Assembly (NCBI GenBank): GCA_029552985.1
Contig: JAKPDB010000039.1
Coordinates: 1-37,563, forward strand
Origin: a bacterium
GTDB lineage: Bacteria > Ratteibacteria > UBA8468 > B48-G9 > DTJG01
DNA length: 37,563 nt
Direction: 5' to 3'
Part shown: positions 24,473 through 31,485 of the stretch, piece after piece
How the letters are laid out: each line of letters opens with the position of its first letter
Position numbering within the stretch: position 1 is the stretch's first letter
Made by a program: the position numbers and the translations under genes
The notes under the pieces: generated by a model
Databases searched by the model: none
Seen by the model: the letters and a program-made list of their open reading frames with translations, nothing else
What the model was told of the DNA's origin: nothing

Positions 24473-25771
24473 ATGAAAATGAAAAAACAAACACATCTTT
24501 TTACATTCTTTGTGTTGTTTGTTTCATCAACCTGCATCGCAGCAGAAAACCTTGTTGTGATTAGTCCCCACTGGGAAGGCGTGAAAATAGAGATAGAAAA
24601 GGCATTCAAAAAATACTATTACAACATCACTCAAAAGGATATCACAATAGAATGGCTTGACCAGGGTGGAAGTTCTGATGATTTGAAGTATGTTGAATCC
24701 CTTTTTAAGAAGAATCCAGATACCACAGGAATCGATATATTTTTTGGTGGTGGGCTTGACCCCTATTTACGCTTAAAAGAAAATGGCTATCTCGTGCCAT
24801 GGAAGATTTCAGAAAAAATTTTGAAAGAAATTCCAAAAGAGTGTAATGGAATGCCAAATTATGATAAAGATTACACCTGGTATGGAGTGGTGCTATCAAG
24901 TTTTGGAATACTGTGCAACAAAAAAGTTCTTCAATTTATAGGCGCGACTGAACCTCAGAAATGGAGCGACCTTGCAAAGCCAGTTTACTACCGCTGGGTA
25001 GGAGCATCAGACCCACGTCATAGTGGCAGCATGCATATGATGTTTGAAATTATCCTTCAGGCAAATGGATGGGAAAAAGGATGGGAAACAATTCTTGGTA
25101 TTTTTGCAAACACTACCAGTATTCCGATAAGCGCTTCGCAGGCAGCAAAGGATACAGCAATTGGTCAGACAGCAGTATCTCTTTCAATTGATTCCTATGC
25201 TCTTGCCCAGATTGAAGTCAATGGTTCTGAAAACATGAGTTTTGTACTGCCTGAAAGAGAAACAGTGATTAATCCTGATTGCGCAGGAATATTGAAAGGC
25301 GCGCCTAATTTTGAAAACGCAAAACTTTTTATGGAATTTTTACTTACTGATGAGTGTCAGAAAATATGGATGTATCCAAAAGGAAGCCCAGGTGGGCCAG
25401 AAAAATACTCATTGAACAGGTTAAGCATAAAACCAGCCATTTACAAAGATTGCCCGATTCCTGTTGTCAATCCTTATCAGAAAAAACTTGACCTTGCATT
25501 TGATTTTAAACTTGCCTCAAAAAGGTGGGCTCTTGTCAATGACCTCGCTGGTGCTATTGCCATTGATTGCGCATCTTATTTGAGGAAGGCATACAAGAAA
25601 GTGATAGACGGCAGTTGTGATAGAAAAATTTTCTTTGAAATTCCTGTGAAGGAATCAGAACAGCACTATTTAATTGAAAACTGGAAAGACCCTGTTTTTA
25701 GAAATAAGTACCTGAACAAATATCTGAAGTTTTCTATGGAAAAATACAGGTCCTGTATCAAAGGAAAATGA
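24473..25771 (+). CDS. Extracellular solute-binding protein (ABC-type), orphan
   Basis: A 432-residue exported protein with a signal peptide (MKMKKQ, hydrophobic core to about residue 23, TCIAAEN). The fold pattern is that of periplasmic binding proteins of the iron/phosphonate/sugar type: LVVISPHWEGVKIEIEKAFKKYY at the mature start, IDIFFGGGLDPYLRLKENGYLVPW, the hinge segment WYGVVLSSFGILCNKKVL, and EFLLTDECQKIWM near residue 300. The ligand is not evident. No permease or ATPase gene is adjacent. The ATG directly follows the lipA stop, but there is no functional link to lipoate. The next gene, a truncated remnant, overlaps its stop by 4 bp. Confidence 0.8.
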   Translation: MKMKKQTHLFTFFVLFVSSTCIAAENLVVISPHWEGVKIEIEKAFKKYYYNITQKDITIEWLDQGGSSDDLKYVESLFKKNPDTTGIDIFFGGGLDPYLRLKENGYLVPWKISEKILKEIPKECNGMPNYDKDYTWYGVVLSSFGILCNKKVLQFIGATEPQKWSDLAKPVYYRWVGASDPRHSGSMHMMFEIILQANGWEKGWETILGIFANTTSIPISASQAAKDTAIGQTAVSLSIDSYALAQIEVNGSENMSFVLPERETVINPDCAGILKGAPNFENAKLFMEFLLTDECQKIWMYPKGSPGGPEKYSLNRLSIKPAIYKDCPIPVVNPYQKKLDLAFDFKLASKRWALVNDLAGAIAIDCASYLRKAYKKVIDGSCDRKIFFEIPVKESEQHYLIENWKDPVFRNKYLNKYLKFSMEKYRSCIKGK

Positions 25772-26019
25772 TGATATCGCACATTGATTACATTCGGGTG
25801 TTAGAAAAATGGATACCTTTTGCCATAAAATATATCTACAGAATACCAGAAAGGCCAGACCTTGAATGCTTTGGTACTGGATACAACAATTGGGGTATTC
25901 AAACAAATCAGAAAGCATTTGCAGCGTTTGCTGTGTGCGCTGGCTCTCCAGATTTTGACGAAAGAAACTCTGGCATAAGCCGCAATGAAATTCTCGATCA
26001 TTCATTGAAAATCAGGTGA
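25768..26019 (+). pseudogene. N-terminal remnant of a heparinase-like or glycan-active protein
   Basis: An 83-residue frame beginning MMISHIDYIRVLEKWIPF. The segment RPDLECFGTGYNNWGIQTNQKAFAAFAV resembles the start of long proteins in Planctomycetes/Lentisphaerae-type genomes that continue for several hundred residues (heparinase II/III-like). Here the frame ends at a TGA just after EILDHSLKIR, where the family would go on. The start overlaps the solute-binding gene by 4 bp (ATGATG), so it was probably an operon member. Eleven bases after the stop, tRNA-Ser begins. I read it as a truncated gene; a small intact protein is the alternative. Confidence 0.5.
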
Positions 26020-26029
26020 AAAATGATAA

Positions 26030-26119
26030 GGAGAGGTGGCTGAGTGGACGAAAGCGGCCGACTCGAAATCGGCTTCCCGATTTATCGGGACGCAGGTTCG
26101 AATCCTGCCCTCTCCGCCA
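26030..26119 (+). tRNA. tRNA-Ser (anticodon CGA)
   Basis: A 90-base class II tRNA. The acceptor stem GGAGAGG/CCTCTCC pairs perfectly, the anticodon arm is GCCGA-CTCGAAA-TCGGC (anticodon CGA, reads UCG), the long variable arm is TCCCGA-TTTA-TCGGGA, and the T arm is GCAGG-TTCGAAT-CCTGC. CCA is encoded. Its 3' end is partly repeated at 29344-29363, so the gene served as the integration target of the island that follows. Confidence 0.96.
26098..26117 (+). repeat. Left attachment-site repeat (attL candidate)
   Basis: TCGAATCCTGCCCTCTCCGC, inside the T arm and acceptor stem of tRNA-Ser. It matches 29344-29363 at 18 of 20 positions; the two differences are adjacent (CC against TT). Confidence 0.6.
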
Positions 26120-26327
26120 ATTGGAAAAAGAGGTTGCTGGCTCGCGCTCTGCGAAAGTGTTCAAAAGAACACTCCAGCCGATTTTAAGCGCAAAATTGAA
26201 TTTTTTGTCTTTGTTTTGCGAAGCAAAACGCCAGAAGCGGGCTTTTCTTTTTCTTGCTATTTTTACTTTTATTTGTTATCATATACTTGTATAGAATTAT
26301 AGCAAAACAATTTAATGTTAGCAAATT
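26120..26327 (+). other. Non-coding segment between tRNA-Ser and the island genes
   Basis: Two strong hairpins occur here: AGTGTTC-AAAA-GAACACT (26156-26173) and GTTTTGC-GAA-GCAAAAC (26213-26229). The second is followed by a T-rich stretch (CTTTTCTTTTTC), so it may end the tRNA transcript. The AT-rich part beyond 26260 probably holds the promoter of the regulator gene (TATACT and TTTAAT hexamers), but no pair of boxes stands out. Confidence 0.4.
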
Positions 26328-26540
26328 ATGGAAAATAATCAAGGAAATAAATTAGGCAAGAAAATAAAGGCATTACGCCTTAAGCTTGAGCTTTCTCAAG
26401 ATGAATTCGCAAGAAAAGCCGATATTCCTTATACTACCCTTACTAAAATTGAGACAGGCGTTATTAAGAAACCGTCAGTTTTTGTTATGGCAAAAATAGC
26501 CAAAGCATTAAATATAACTGTGGATGAGTTGATTAAATAA
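26328..26540 (+). CDS. XRE-family helix-turn-helix regulator (controller-protein-like)
   Basis: A 70-residue DNA-binding protein consisting of one Cro/CI-type helix-turn-helix: LGKKIKALRLKLELSQDEFARKADIPYTTLTKIETG, followed by the two closing helices. The length and domain match controller (C) proteins of type II restriction-modification systems, which delay nuclease expression after entry into a new host. It lies 2 bp before the methyltransferase start, the first gene of the island operon. Autoregulation through an upstream operator is likely by analogy, but I did not find a clear symmetric C-box. Confidence 0.85.
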   Translation: MENNQGNKLGKKIKALRLKLELSQDEFARKADIPYTTLTKIETGVIKKPSVFVMAKIAKALNITVDELIK

Positions 26541-26542
26541 TT

Positions 26543-27703
26543 ATGAGCAACTATTTACCAGTCAAAATATACACAACGGAAATAAAACAAAACGATGCCA
26601 CACTGCAGAGATTATTTTCTTTATTCCCTAAAGAAGATATCTATTTTGAACTAACTAGCAACGGATTAGTGGTACATCTAAGGGAATTAGACTTCTTTAA
26701 TTTTAAAAGACATATTCTTGCATTGGTTAAAAATTCAAATAGCGAGACAGCTAAATTATTAAATTCAATACTTTACAATATTGAGAAAATAAAAAGCTAT
26801 GGTTTGAAGGGTCGAAAGAGATTATATGTTGGGTATAACAAGGAAAGAAAGGTAAAGAACAGAGAAGAAAAGGAAAAAATAAGAGGCATTTATTATTATG
26901 CTCAGGGTCATAATTTTTCAAGACAGAATAATAAAGTTCCGGATGAATTTATAAACAAAATAATTGTTGGAGACAGCAAGGATGTTTTAAAAAAGCTTCC
27001 GGATAATTGTATAGATCTAATTTTTACATCTCCGCCATATAATTTCGGTCTAGATTACGAAAATCATAAGGATGGAATAAATTGGAATGAATACTTTGAT
27101 AAACTTTTTGACATATTTAGAGAGTGCATAAGGGTATTAAAATACGGCGGTAGAATTATTGTTAATGTCCAGCCATTATTTTCTGATTATATACCCATCC
27201 ACCACATAATATCTGATTTCTTTATTAAGAATAAGTTAATTTGGAAAGGCGAAATTTTGTGGGATAAGCATAACTATAACTGTAAATATACTGCTTGGGG
27301 TAGTTGGAAAAGTCCAAGCAACCCATACTTAAAGTACACGTGGGAATTTCTTGAAATTTTTTGCAAAGGCGATTTAAAACATTCAGGAAATTGGAAAATG
27401 GCTGATATAACCAGTGATGAGTTTAAGAAATGGGTTTATGCAAGATGGGATATCGCGCCAGAATACAATATGAAAAAATACGGACACCCCGCAATGTTCC
27501 CAGAAGCGTTAGTTGAAAGAGTATTAAAATTATTTAGCTTTAAAGGGGATCTAATTCTTGATCCCTTTAATGGAGTTGGAACAACTACTGCGGTAGCTAA
27601 AAGATTATCGCGAAATTACCTGGGGATAGATATTTCTGAGGAATATTGCAAAAAGGCCGAGGATAGAGTTAAAAATACACCGGTCAATACAAGTTTATTC
27701 TAA
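26543..27703 (+). CDS. DNA methyltransferase (beta-class, N4-cytosine or N6-adenine)
   Basis: A 386-residue methyltransferase. The catalytic motif TSPPYNFGLDY (162-172) precedes the S-adenosylmethionine motif DPFNGVGTTTAVAKRL (340-355), the order of the beta class. TSPPY favours N4-cytosine methylation, but N6-adenine is possible. Residues 1 to about 130 form an N-terminal extension rich in Lys and aromatic residues that I do not recognise; it may help recognise the target. The ATG at 26543 follows the regulator stop by 2 bp, with only a weak ribosome binding site, so translation is probably coupled. It would protect host DNA from the nuclease encoded 5 bp downstream. Recognition sequence unknown. 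Confidence 0.9.
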   Translation: MSNYLPVKIYTTEIKQNDATLQRLFSLFPKEDIYFELTSNGLVVHLRELDFFNFKRHILALVKNSNSETAKLLNSILYNIEKIKSYGLKGRKRLYVGYNKERKVKNREEKEKIRGIYYYAQGHNFSRQNNKVPDEFINKIIVGDSKDVLKKLPDNCIDLIFTSPPYNFGLDYENHKDGINWNEYFDKLFDIFRECIRVLKYGGRIIVNVQPLFSDYIPIHHIISDFFIKNKLIWKGEILWDKHNYNCKYTAWGSWKSPSNPYLKYTWEFLEIFCKGDLKHSGNWKMADITSDEFKKWVYARWDIAPEYNMKKYGHPAMFPEALVERVLKLFSFKGDLILDPFNGVGTTTAVAKRLSRNYLGIDISEEYCKKAEDRVKNTPVNTSLF

Positions 27704-27708
27704 AAATT

Positions 27709-28410
27709 ATGGACAAGAAATTTTCAAAAGATATTAAATCACTTATCAATGCTTATGAATTTTTGGTTAAAGGCATTGATACAAAAGCCAAAGAGGCAGA
27801 AGACAGAGCTTATGGAGGAATAATAAGAGCTGGTAAGGGGATGCTTGTTGAGAGCCTGGCGAAAAGTTTAATTGAAATAGCATGGAAGGAATTAGGAAGA
27901 GATCCTAAAAGGTTATCTCTGGACAAAGAAACTGTAAAAATTCCGATAAAGAAGGAATATATTGAAAGAGTTAAAAGCCCAGAAGTGAAAAAATTCATCA
28001 GGGACCATATTAAAGATTTCTATTATCCACTAAGAACCGATGTCCATGTTCATGTTGATGGAAAATTCAAAATTGCGATGGAGTGCAAAGCATATACAGA
28101 AAACGCGATGCTAAAAAGAATTTTGGTTGACTTTACGCTTTTCAAACAGGTTTATCCTGACCTTGCTTTTGTGTTGTTTCAACTAGAAAGTCAGCTTGGA
28201 GGTGATTATTCTACTGCTAATCATATTAAATATGGTAGCCCATCAACACATACTCTACTTTCGTATTTTGATATTGATTTGAACATAATTACCTTACTTG
28301 AGGGCGAAAGAAAAGTTGACCGCCCTATTCACAAGCCAGCATATTACAAGGCCCTAAGGGAAGAAAGTCTGCTAACTGCTCTGGAGGTATTAAAAAAATT
28401 ATTACAATAA
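27709..28410 (+). CDS. Probable type II restriction endonuclease (PD-(D/E)xK-like)
   Basis: A 233-residue soluble protein without close resemblance to a named enzyme that I can recall. A PD-(D/E)xK nuclease core is visible: RTDVHVHVDG (Asp111), then beta-strand KFKIAMECKAY with Glu125 and Lys127, and an earlier Glu48 in an N-terminal helix (GMLVESLAKSL), the usual arrangement of metal-binding residues. The place directly after an XRE regulator and a methyltransferase makes a cognate restriction enzyme the best reading. The 5-bp gap to the methyltransferase and 5-bp gap to the next gene indicate one transcript. Confidence 0.7.
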   Translation: MDKKFSKDIKSLINAYEFLVKGIDTKAKEAEDRAYGGIIRAGKGMLVESLAKSLIEIAWKELGRDPKRLSLDKETVKIPIKKEYIERVKSPEVKKFIRDHIKDFYYPLRTDVHVHVDGKFKIAMECKAYTENAMLKRILVDFTLFKQVYPDLAFVLFQLESQLGGDYSTANHIKYGSPSTHTLLSYFDIDLNIITLLEGERKVDRPIHKPAYYKALREESLLTALEVLKKLLQ

Positions 28411-28415
28411 AGCCT

Positions 28416-29063
28416 ATGCAATTAACCGAAAAAAAGGCAATAATTCTGGAATTAAAACTTGCCGAATTGCAGTTTCGTTTGGCCATAGCAGTTCGCCTCG
28501 CCACCACTTTAGAAAACCAACCTCTTGATGTACCAACAGAATGGACGCATGGAAAGCACAGGGTTTTATATGAAGAAATTGCTTTAAGACAAGACCAAGC
28601 AGATATCGCCGCTAACTACTTAAAACAAACGGCGACTTATTTAATGGCTCTTGCAATTAAGGAAGCTATAAAAAAAATTTATGCTGATCCAAAAAACCAT
28701 CAGGATAAAAACATTGTTGCGGCCTACCAAATATCAAGATTAATTCGTAATGCTTTCGCACATTCCCCAATTAGGCCAATTTGGCATATTGATCCAGATT
28801 GTAGGGATAGGAAATTCGTTGTTGACGACATAATTACCTTGAATACAAAAGGATTAGACGGGAAGCCATTTGATTGGCGACATTACGGCGGACTTCTTGC
28901 ATTGTTCCGACTCTCAAAATATGTACGTATTCAACTTCTTGGAGATACCGATATTGGTAAAAATCGGAAAATACCGCCTCCGAGAAATATTATCTACCAG
29001 CAAGGCAACTTAATTTTGAAAAAGATTGATGAATTGCCGAAAGACGCAAAAAGGATTTATTAA
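28416..29063 (+). CDS. HEPN-like protein of unknown function linked to the restriction-modification genes
   Basis: A 215-residue mostly helical protein. Residues 111-123, RNAFAHSPIRPIW, contain the Rx4H motif (Arg111, His116) that marks HEPN-fold RNases and binding proteins. They follow a helix (IVAAYQISRLI) as in the family. Upstream are long amphipathic helices (about 5-35 and 55-90). Downstream is a beta-rich tail (KFVVDDIITLNTKG). No known type II restriction component of this kind comes to mind. Its position as the fourth gene of the operon, 5 bp after the nuclease, suggests an accessory defence role, such as an RNase back-up or a regulator. That is an inference. Confidence 0.55.
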   Translation: MQLTEKKAIILELKLAELQFRLAIAVRLATTLENQPLDVPTEWTHGKHRVLYEEIALRQDQADIAANYLKQTATYLMALAIKEAIKKIYADPKNHQDKNIVAAYQISRLIRNAFAHSPIRPIWHIDPDCRDRKFVVDDIITLNTKGLDGKPFDWRHYGGLLALFRLSKYVRIQLLGDTDIGKNRKIPPPRNIIYQQGNLILKKIDELPKDAKRIY

Positions 29064-29137
29064 AGAATTTGCCGCCAAAGAAAAACTTGAAATCGTCCTT
29101 TTCGCTTCCCGCCTATTCGTCGGGCAGGCAAGGCGAG

Positions 29138-29192
29138 ACGGGCGTAAGGGGGGTTGGTCTTTGCCCTTATGCCAGGCGAGCCCGTTGACCAA
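29138..29192 (+). ncRNA. Possible structured RNA with a pseudoknot
   Basis: Three complementary pairs interleave: ACGGGC (29138-29143) with GCCCGT (29180-29185), TAAGGG (29145-29150) with CCCTTA (29164-29169), and TTGGTC (29154-29159) with GACCAA (29187-29192). The third pair joins the hairpin loop to the sequence past the stem, a pseudoknot pattern. It may be an RNA or merely nested inverted repeats of the element end. Confidence 0.3.
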
Positions 29193-29343
29193 AAGGCAGT
29201 GTGCAAGACGATGTATTGGTGTGAGCAAGTGAAGACCTATGCGAATGGGTGCCAGTGCGATGGATAAAGAGCACTGATTGGCAAGCCCGCCGAGTCGGTG
29301 AGGCTGGCCGGATCGACCCGAGCCGCAGTGGCAGGCGAGGGCG

Positions 29344-29363
29344 TCGAATCCTGCTTTCTCCGC
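29344..29363 (+). repeat. Right attachment-site repeat (attR candidate)
   Basis: TCGAATCCTGCTTTCTCCGC, 18 of 20 bases identical to the 3' end of tRNA-Ser at 26098-26117. The sequence before it (from about 29290) has tRNA-Ser-like words but does not fold into a full tRNA, so this is a partial, decayed copy. Confidence 0.55.
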
Positions 29364-29495
29364 TTATTAATCCTCACCCTGCTTTTGTTTGGGGCGAGGA
29401 AAAAAGAAAAATGGAAAAGGCTAGGACTGAGGGTGAAAACTGGCAGAACAAAAGAAATCCTTGGGTTGTTAAAGGTTTTGGGTTCAGGTCTTCTT

Positions 29496-29939
29496 TCAAT
29501 GTTTCACGCTTTCTATGAATTCTTTAATTTTCTCGTAAATTTCGTCCCTCGATTTCCTCATCAGAGCAAGTTTTTCTTCATAACCAGCGCATGGTACATC
29601 AGGATTTTTTATGTTCCAGTGCATTTTTTTGGTTTTATCAGAAAAAGCAGGACACCTGATATCCTCATTTTCATCGCATAGAGTAATGATGTAATCAAAT
29701 ATTCCTGTATGTGGCATAAAATGTAGTAGACTTTTCGGGCTATTTTTAGAAATGTCTATACCCTTTTCAGCCATTACCCTTACTGCCAGTGGATTTATTT
29801 CTATGGCTGGAACTGTTCCTGCGCTGGAAACCTCGAAATCGTCTCCAGATAGATGTTTCAGAAACCCCTCTGCAATCTGGCTTCTTGCATCATTTTTTAT
29901 GCTGATGAAGATGACCCTTATCTTTTTTTTCTGTTCCAC
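29496..29939 (-). CDS. ArsC/LMW protein-tyrosine-phosphatase-fold protein lacking catalytic residues
   Basis: A 147-residue protein of the thioredoxin-coupled arsenate reductase/low-molecular-weight phosphatase family. The phosphate loop, normally FVCTHNSARSQ, reads FISIKNDARSQ, so the catalytic Cys is Ser13 (AGC codon) while Arg19 is kept. The general acid in the family's W...DP motif is Asn112 (HWNIKNP). The redox pair Cys88 and Cys96 (LCDENEDIRCP) is still there. It is therefore probably not a normal arsenate reductase or phosphatase and may bind phosphate or a partner. I chose the GTG at 29939 because AGAGGG lies eight bases upstream; the frame stays open to a TTG at 29975. No ars genes are near. 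Confidence 0.75.
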   Translation of the reverse strand: MEQKKKIRVIFISIKNDARSQIAEGFLKHLSGDDFEVSSAGTVPAIEINPLAVRVMAEKGIDISKNSPKSLLHFMPHTGIFDYIITLCDENEDIRCPAFSDKTKKMHWNIKNPDVPCAGYEEKLALMRKSRDEIYEKIKEFIESVKH

Positions 29940-29987
29940 TGGATTTTCCCTCTTTGTTATTATAGAATACCACAAAAAAGGAGAAAA

Positions 29988-30287
29988 ATGGCACTTACAA
30001 AAAACGCCCTTTTGAAACTAAAGAAAATCCACAATTTATCGTCTTTCGTAAATAGCGGAAACCACAGAAAAAAACTTCTTCATCTTGCAAAACAACACAT
30101 CATTGAAATTGAGTACCTTTATGAAAAAAAAGACCCCCATGCTGATATAGAAACAGGAGACCTTGCTGTTTTATGTTTTGAAATCATCCTTGAAAGCAAT
30201 AAAAATCCAGACCAAGTCCTGGAGAAGTGTTTTTTAAGATACGAGAAAAAATTGAGTGAACTTGCCAGGCAACTTAAGGTTCAGTAA
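29988..30287 (+). CDS. Small hypothetical protein, faintly MazG-like
   Basis: A 99-residue, mostly helical, charged protein. The ATG at 29988 has a strong AAAGGAG site five bases upstream. The segment IEIEYLYEKKDPHADIETGDLAVLCFEII, then NPDQVLEKCFLRYEKKLSEL, has some likeness to MazG-type nucleotide pyrophosphohydrolases (an acidic E..D helix followed by a K..R helix), but the first Glu pair is not clear, so I do not assign the function. It is divergent from the ArsC-like gene with a 48-bp gap, and its 3' end overlaps the convergent MFS transporter gene by 14 bp. Confidence 0.55.
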   Translation: MALTKNALLKLKKIHNLSSFVNSGNHRKKLLHLAKQHIIEIEYLYEKKDPHADIETGDLAVLCFEIILESNKNPDQVLEKCFLRYEKKLSELARQLKVQ

Positions 30288-31482
30288 TTTCAGGCAATCT
30301 TTCCTTCTCCTCAACAGGGGTCTTTTCAAGAATTACTGGACAGACCAGTCCTGTTAGAAATATCATAATACCGCTGAAAACAAAAGTGAACTCAATGGAA
30401 TATACGGAAGCAAGCGCGCCTCCAATCATTGGTCCTATGCCTGCTCCAAGGGACGAAATTCCACCAGCAACCCCGAAATTTTTCCCGAGAGACGACTGTT
30501 TTGTTCCAAGATGGATATGGGTATTAATAGTAGTAATGATGCCGCCTGCTGAAAGTCCAGCAGCAATTCTCAACAGCATCAATTGACCTGTTGTTTTGCA
30601 CAAAGATGTAAGCATCGTCAGTATTCCTGTAATTCCGAGCATTACAGCAAGAAGAATTCTGTGGTCCTTTTTTCCTGCAAGGTGTCCTGCGCCAATGGCT
30701 GAAAAAACACTTGCAATTCCTGATACTGCGATAATTGAGCCAGCAATTGTCGCAATTCTTTTTGATTCAGGGGAGATTTTTTGAATAAATATCGCAAGAA
30801 CCGGCGAAAGGAACGTTGCAGCACACTGAAAGAGAAAAAGCACTATCAAAAGAAAAAGAATATTGTTTTTAGCGTTTGTCTTTTCCTGTTCGCTTTCTTT
30901 TTCTTCTCTGTATTTTTCTGGTTCCTGCACACCAAATGTAATCATACACCCTCCAATTCCAACAAGAATTCCTGAAAAATAAAAGGTGTTTCTATATCCC
31001 CATATGTCTGACAGCACCCCGCCAATAAAAGGTCCAACAGTTGCCGCGATGTACGCAGATGTTTGCATCAGCCCAAGACCAAAACCACTTTTTTCCTTTG
31101 GAAGTTTGCTTGCTGCAAGAACAATGGCAGCAGTCAATGTGCCAGTGAAAAAACCCTGCAGAATTCTTAAAACAAGTAGTTGCTGAACATTTTTCACAAA
31201 GCTCATTGCTACCAGTATCACAAAACCAGAAAACATCGCCCTTTCAACCATGATTTTTCTTCCAAATCTATCTGAAAGTATTCCCCAAAACGGTGAGGAA
31301 ATGACCAGCATCAATGGTCCTACAGTTTGAAGAAGCCCTGTCCAAAGCGCTGCTTGTCCAATGTCCTTTGCGCCAAGTTCCTGCACATAGTAGGGAAGAA
31401 ATGGCAGGCAGAAATAAAACCCTATCAGGGAAATTGTTTCAGCAACCCAGATAATATAAAGGTGTTTTTTCCAGTCATCCAT
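30274..31482 (-). CDS. MFS transporter, drug-efflux type
   Basis: A 402-residue inner-membrane protein with about 12 membrane segments in two halves joined by a charged loop (EPEKYREEKESEQEKTNAK). Motif A of the major facilitator superfamily is clear between the second and third segments (GILSDRFGRKIMV). Motif C-like GPFIGG occurs in segment five (TVGPFIGGVLSD) and is echoed in the second half (GIGPMIGGAL), which points to the DHA1 proton-linked efflux group. The substrate cannot be read. The ATG at 31482 lies 3 bp after the GspF-like gene's stop, so it may share that transcript. Confidence 0.87.
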   Translation of the reverse strand: MDDWKKHLYIIWVAETISLIGFYFCLPFLPYYVQELGAKDIGQAALWTGLLQTVGPLMLVISSPFWGILSDRFGRKIMVERAMFSGFVILVAMSFVKNVQQLLVLRILQGFFTGTLTAAIVLAASKLPKEKSGFGLGLMQTSAYIAATVGPFIGGVLSDIWGYRNTFYFSGILVGIGGCMITFGVQEPEKYREEKESEQEKTNAKNNILFLLIVLFLFQCAATFLSPVLAIFIQKISPESKRIATIAGSIIAVSGIASVFSAIGAGHLAGKKDHRILLAVMLGITGILTMLTSLCKTTGQLMLLRIAAGLSAGGIITTINTHIHLGTKQSSLGKNFGVAGGISSLGAGIGPMIGGALASVYSIEFTFVFSGIMIFLTGLVCPVILEKTPVEEKERLPEITEP

Positions 31483-31485
31483 TTT

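Larger units (their letters stand above)
26098..29363 (+). mobile_element. Restriction-modification island in tRNA-Ser, no integrase visible
   Basis: The last 20 bases of the tRNA body (26098-26117) recur with two mismatches at 29344-29363. Between them lie four plus-strand genes that look like one operon (XRE regulator, DNA methyltransferase, nuclease, HEPN-motif protein) with gaps of 2-6 bp, plus structured non-coding DNA at both ends. The genes have more A/T-rich codons (TTA, ATA, AAA) than the flanking genes. No recombinase is visible, so the element is either moved in trans or has lost its integrase. Confidence 0.6.
29064..29495. other. Gene-free right end of the island with structured repeats
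   Basis: No convincing gene lies in these 432 bases. Seen: several GC-rich inverted repeats (29101-29192), a hairpin CAGTGC/GCACTG at 29253-29276, the tRNA-Ser-like repeat at 29344-29363, and beyond it AT-rich DNA with nothing recognisable up to the ArsC-like stop at 29496. The GC-rich stretch differs markedly in composition from the genes on both sides. Confidence 0.5.

Noticed and set aside
26016-26302. Two open frames across tRNA-Ser
   Set aside because: They run through the tRNA and the hairpins after it, with nothing protein-like.
29026-29232. Short frames across the GC-rich end of the island (also 29249-29518 and 29298-29681)
   Set aside because: They cross inverted repeats and the tRNA-like repeat, have no ribosome binding sites and show no motifs.
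29290-29363. A second complete tRNA-Ser at the right end of the island
   Set aside because: Only the last 20 bases match; no 5' acceptor strand pairs with CTTTCTCC and no anticodon arm forms, so I call it a partial repeat.
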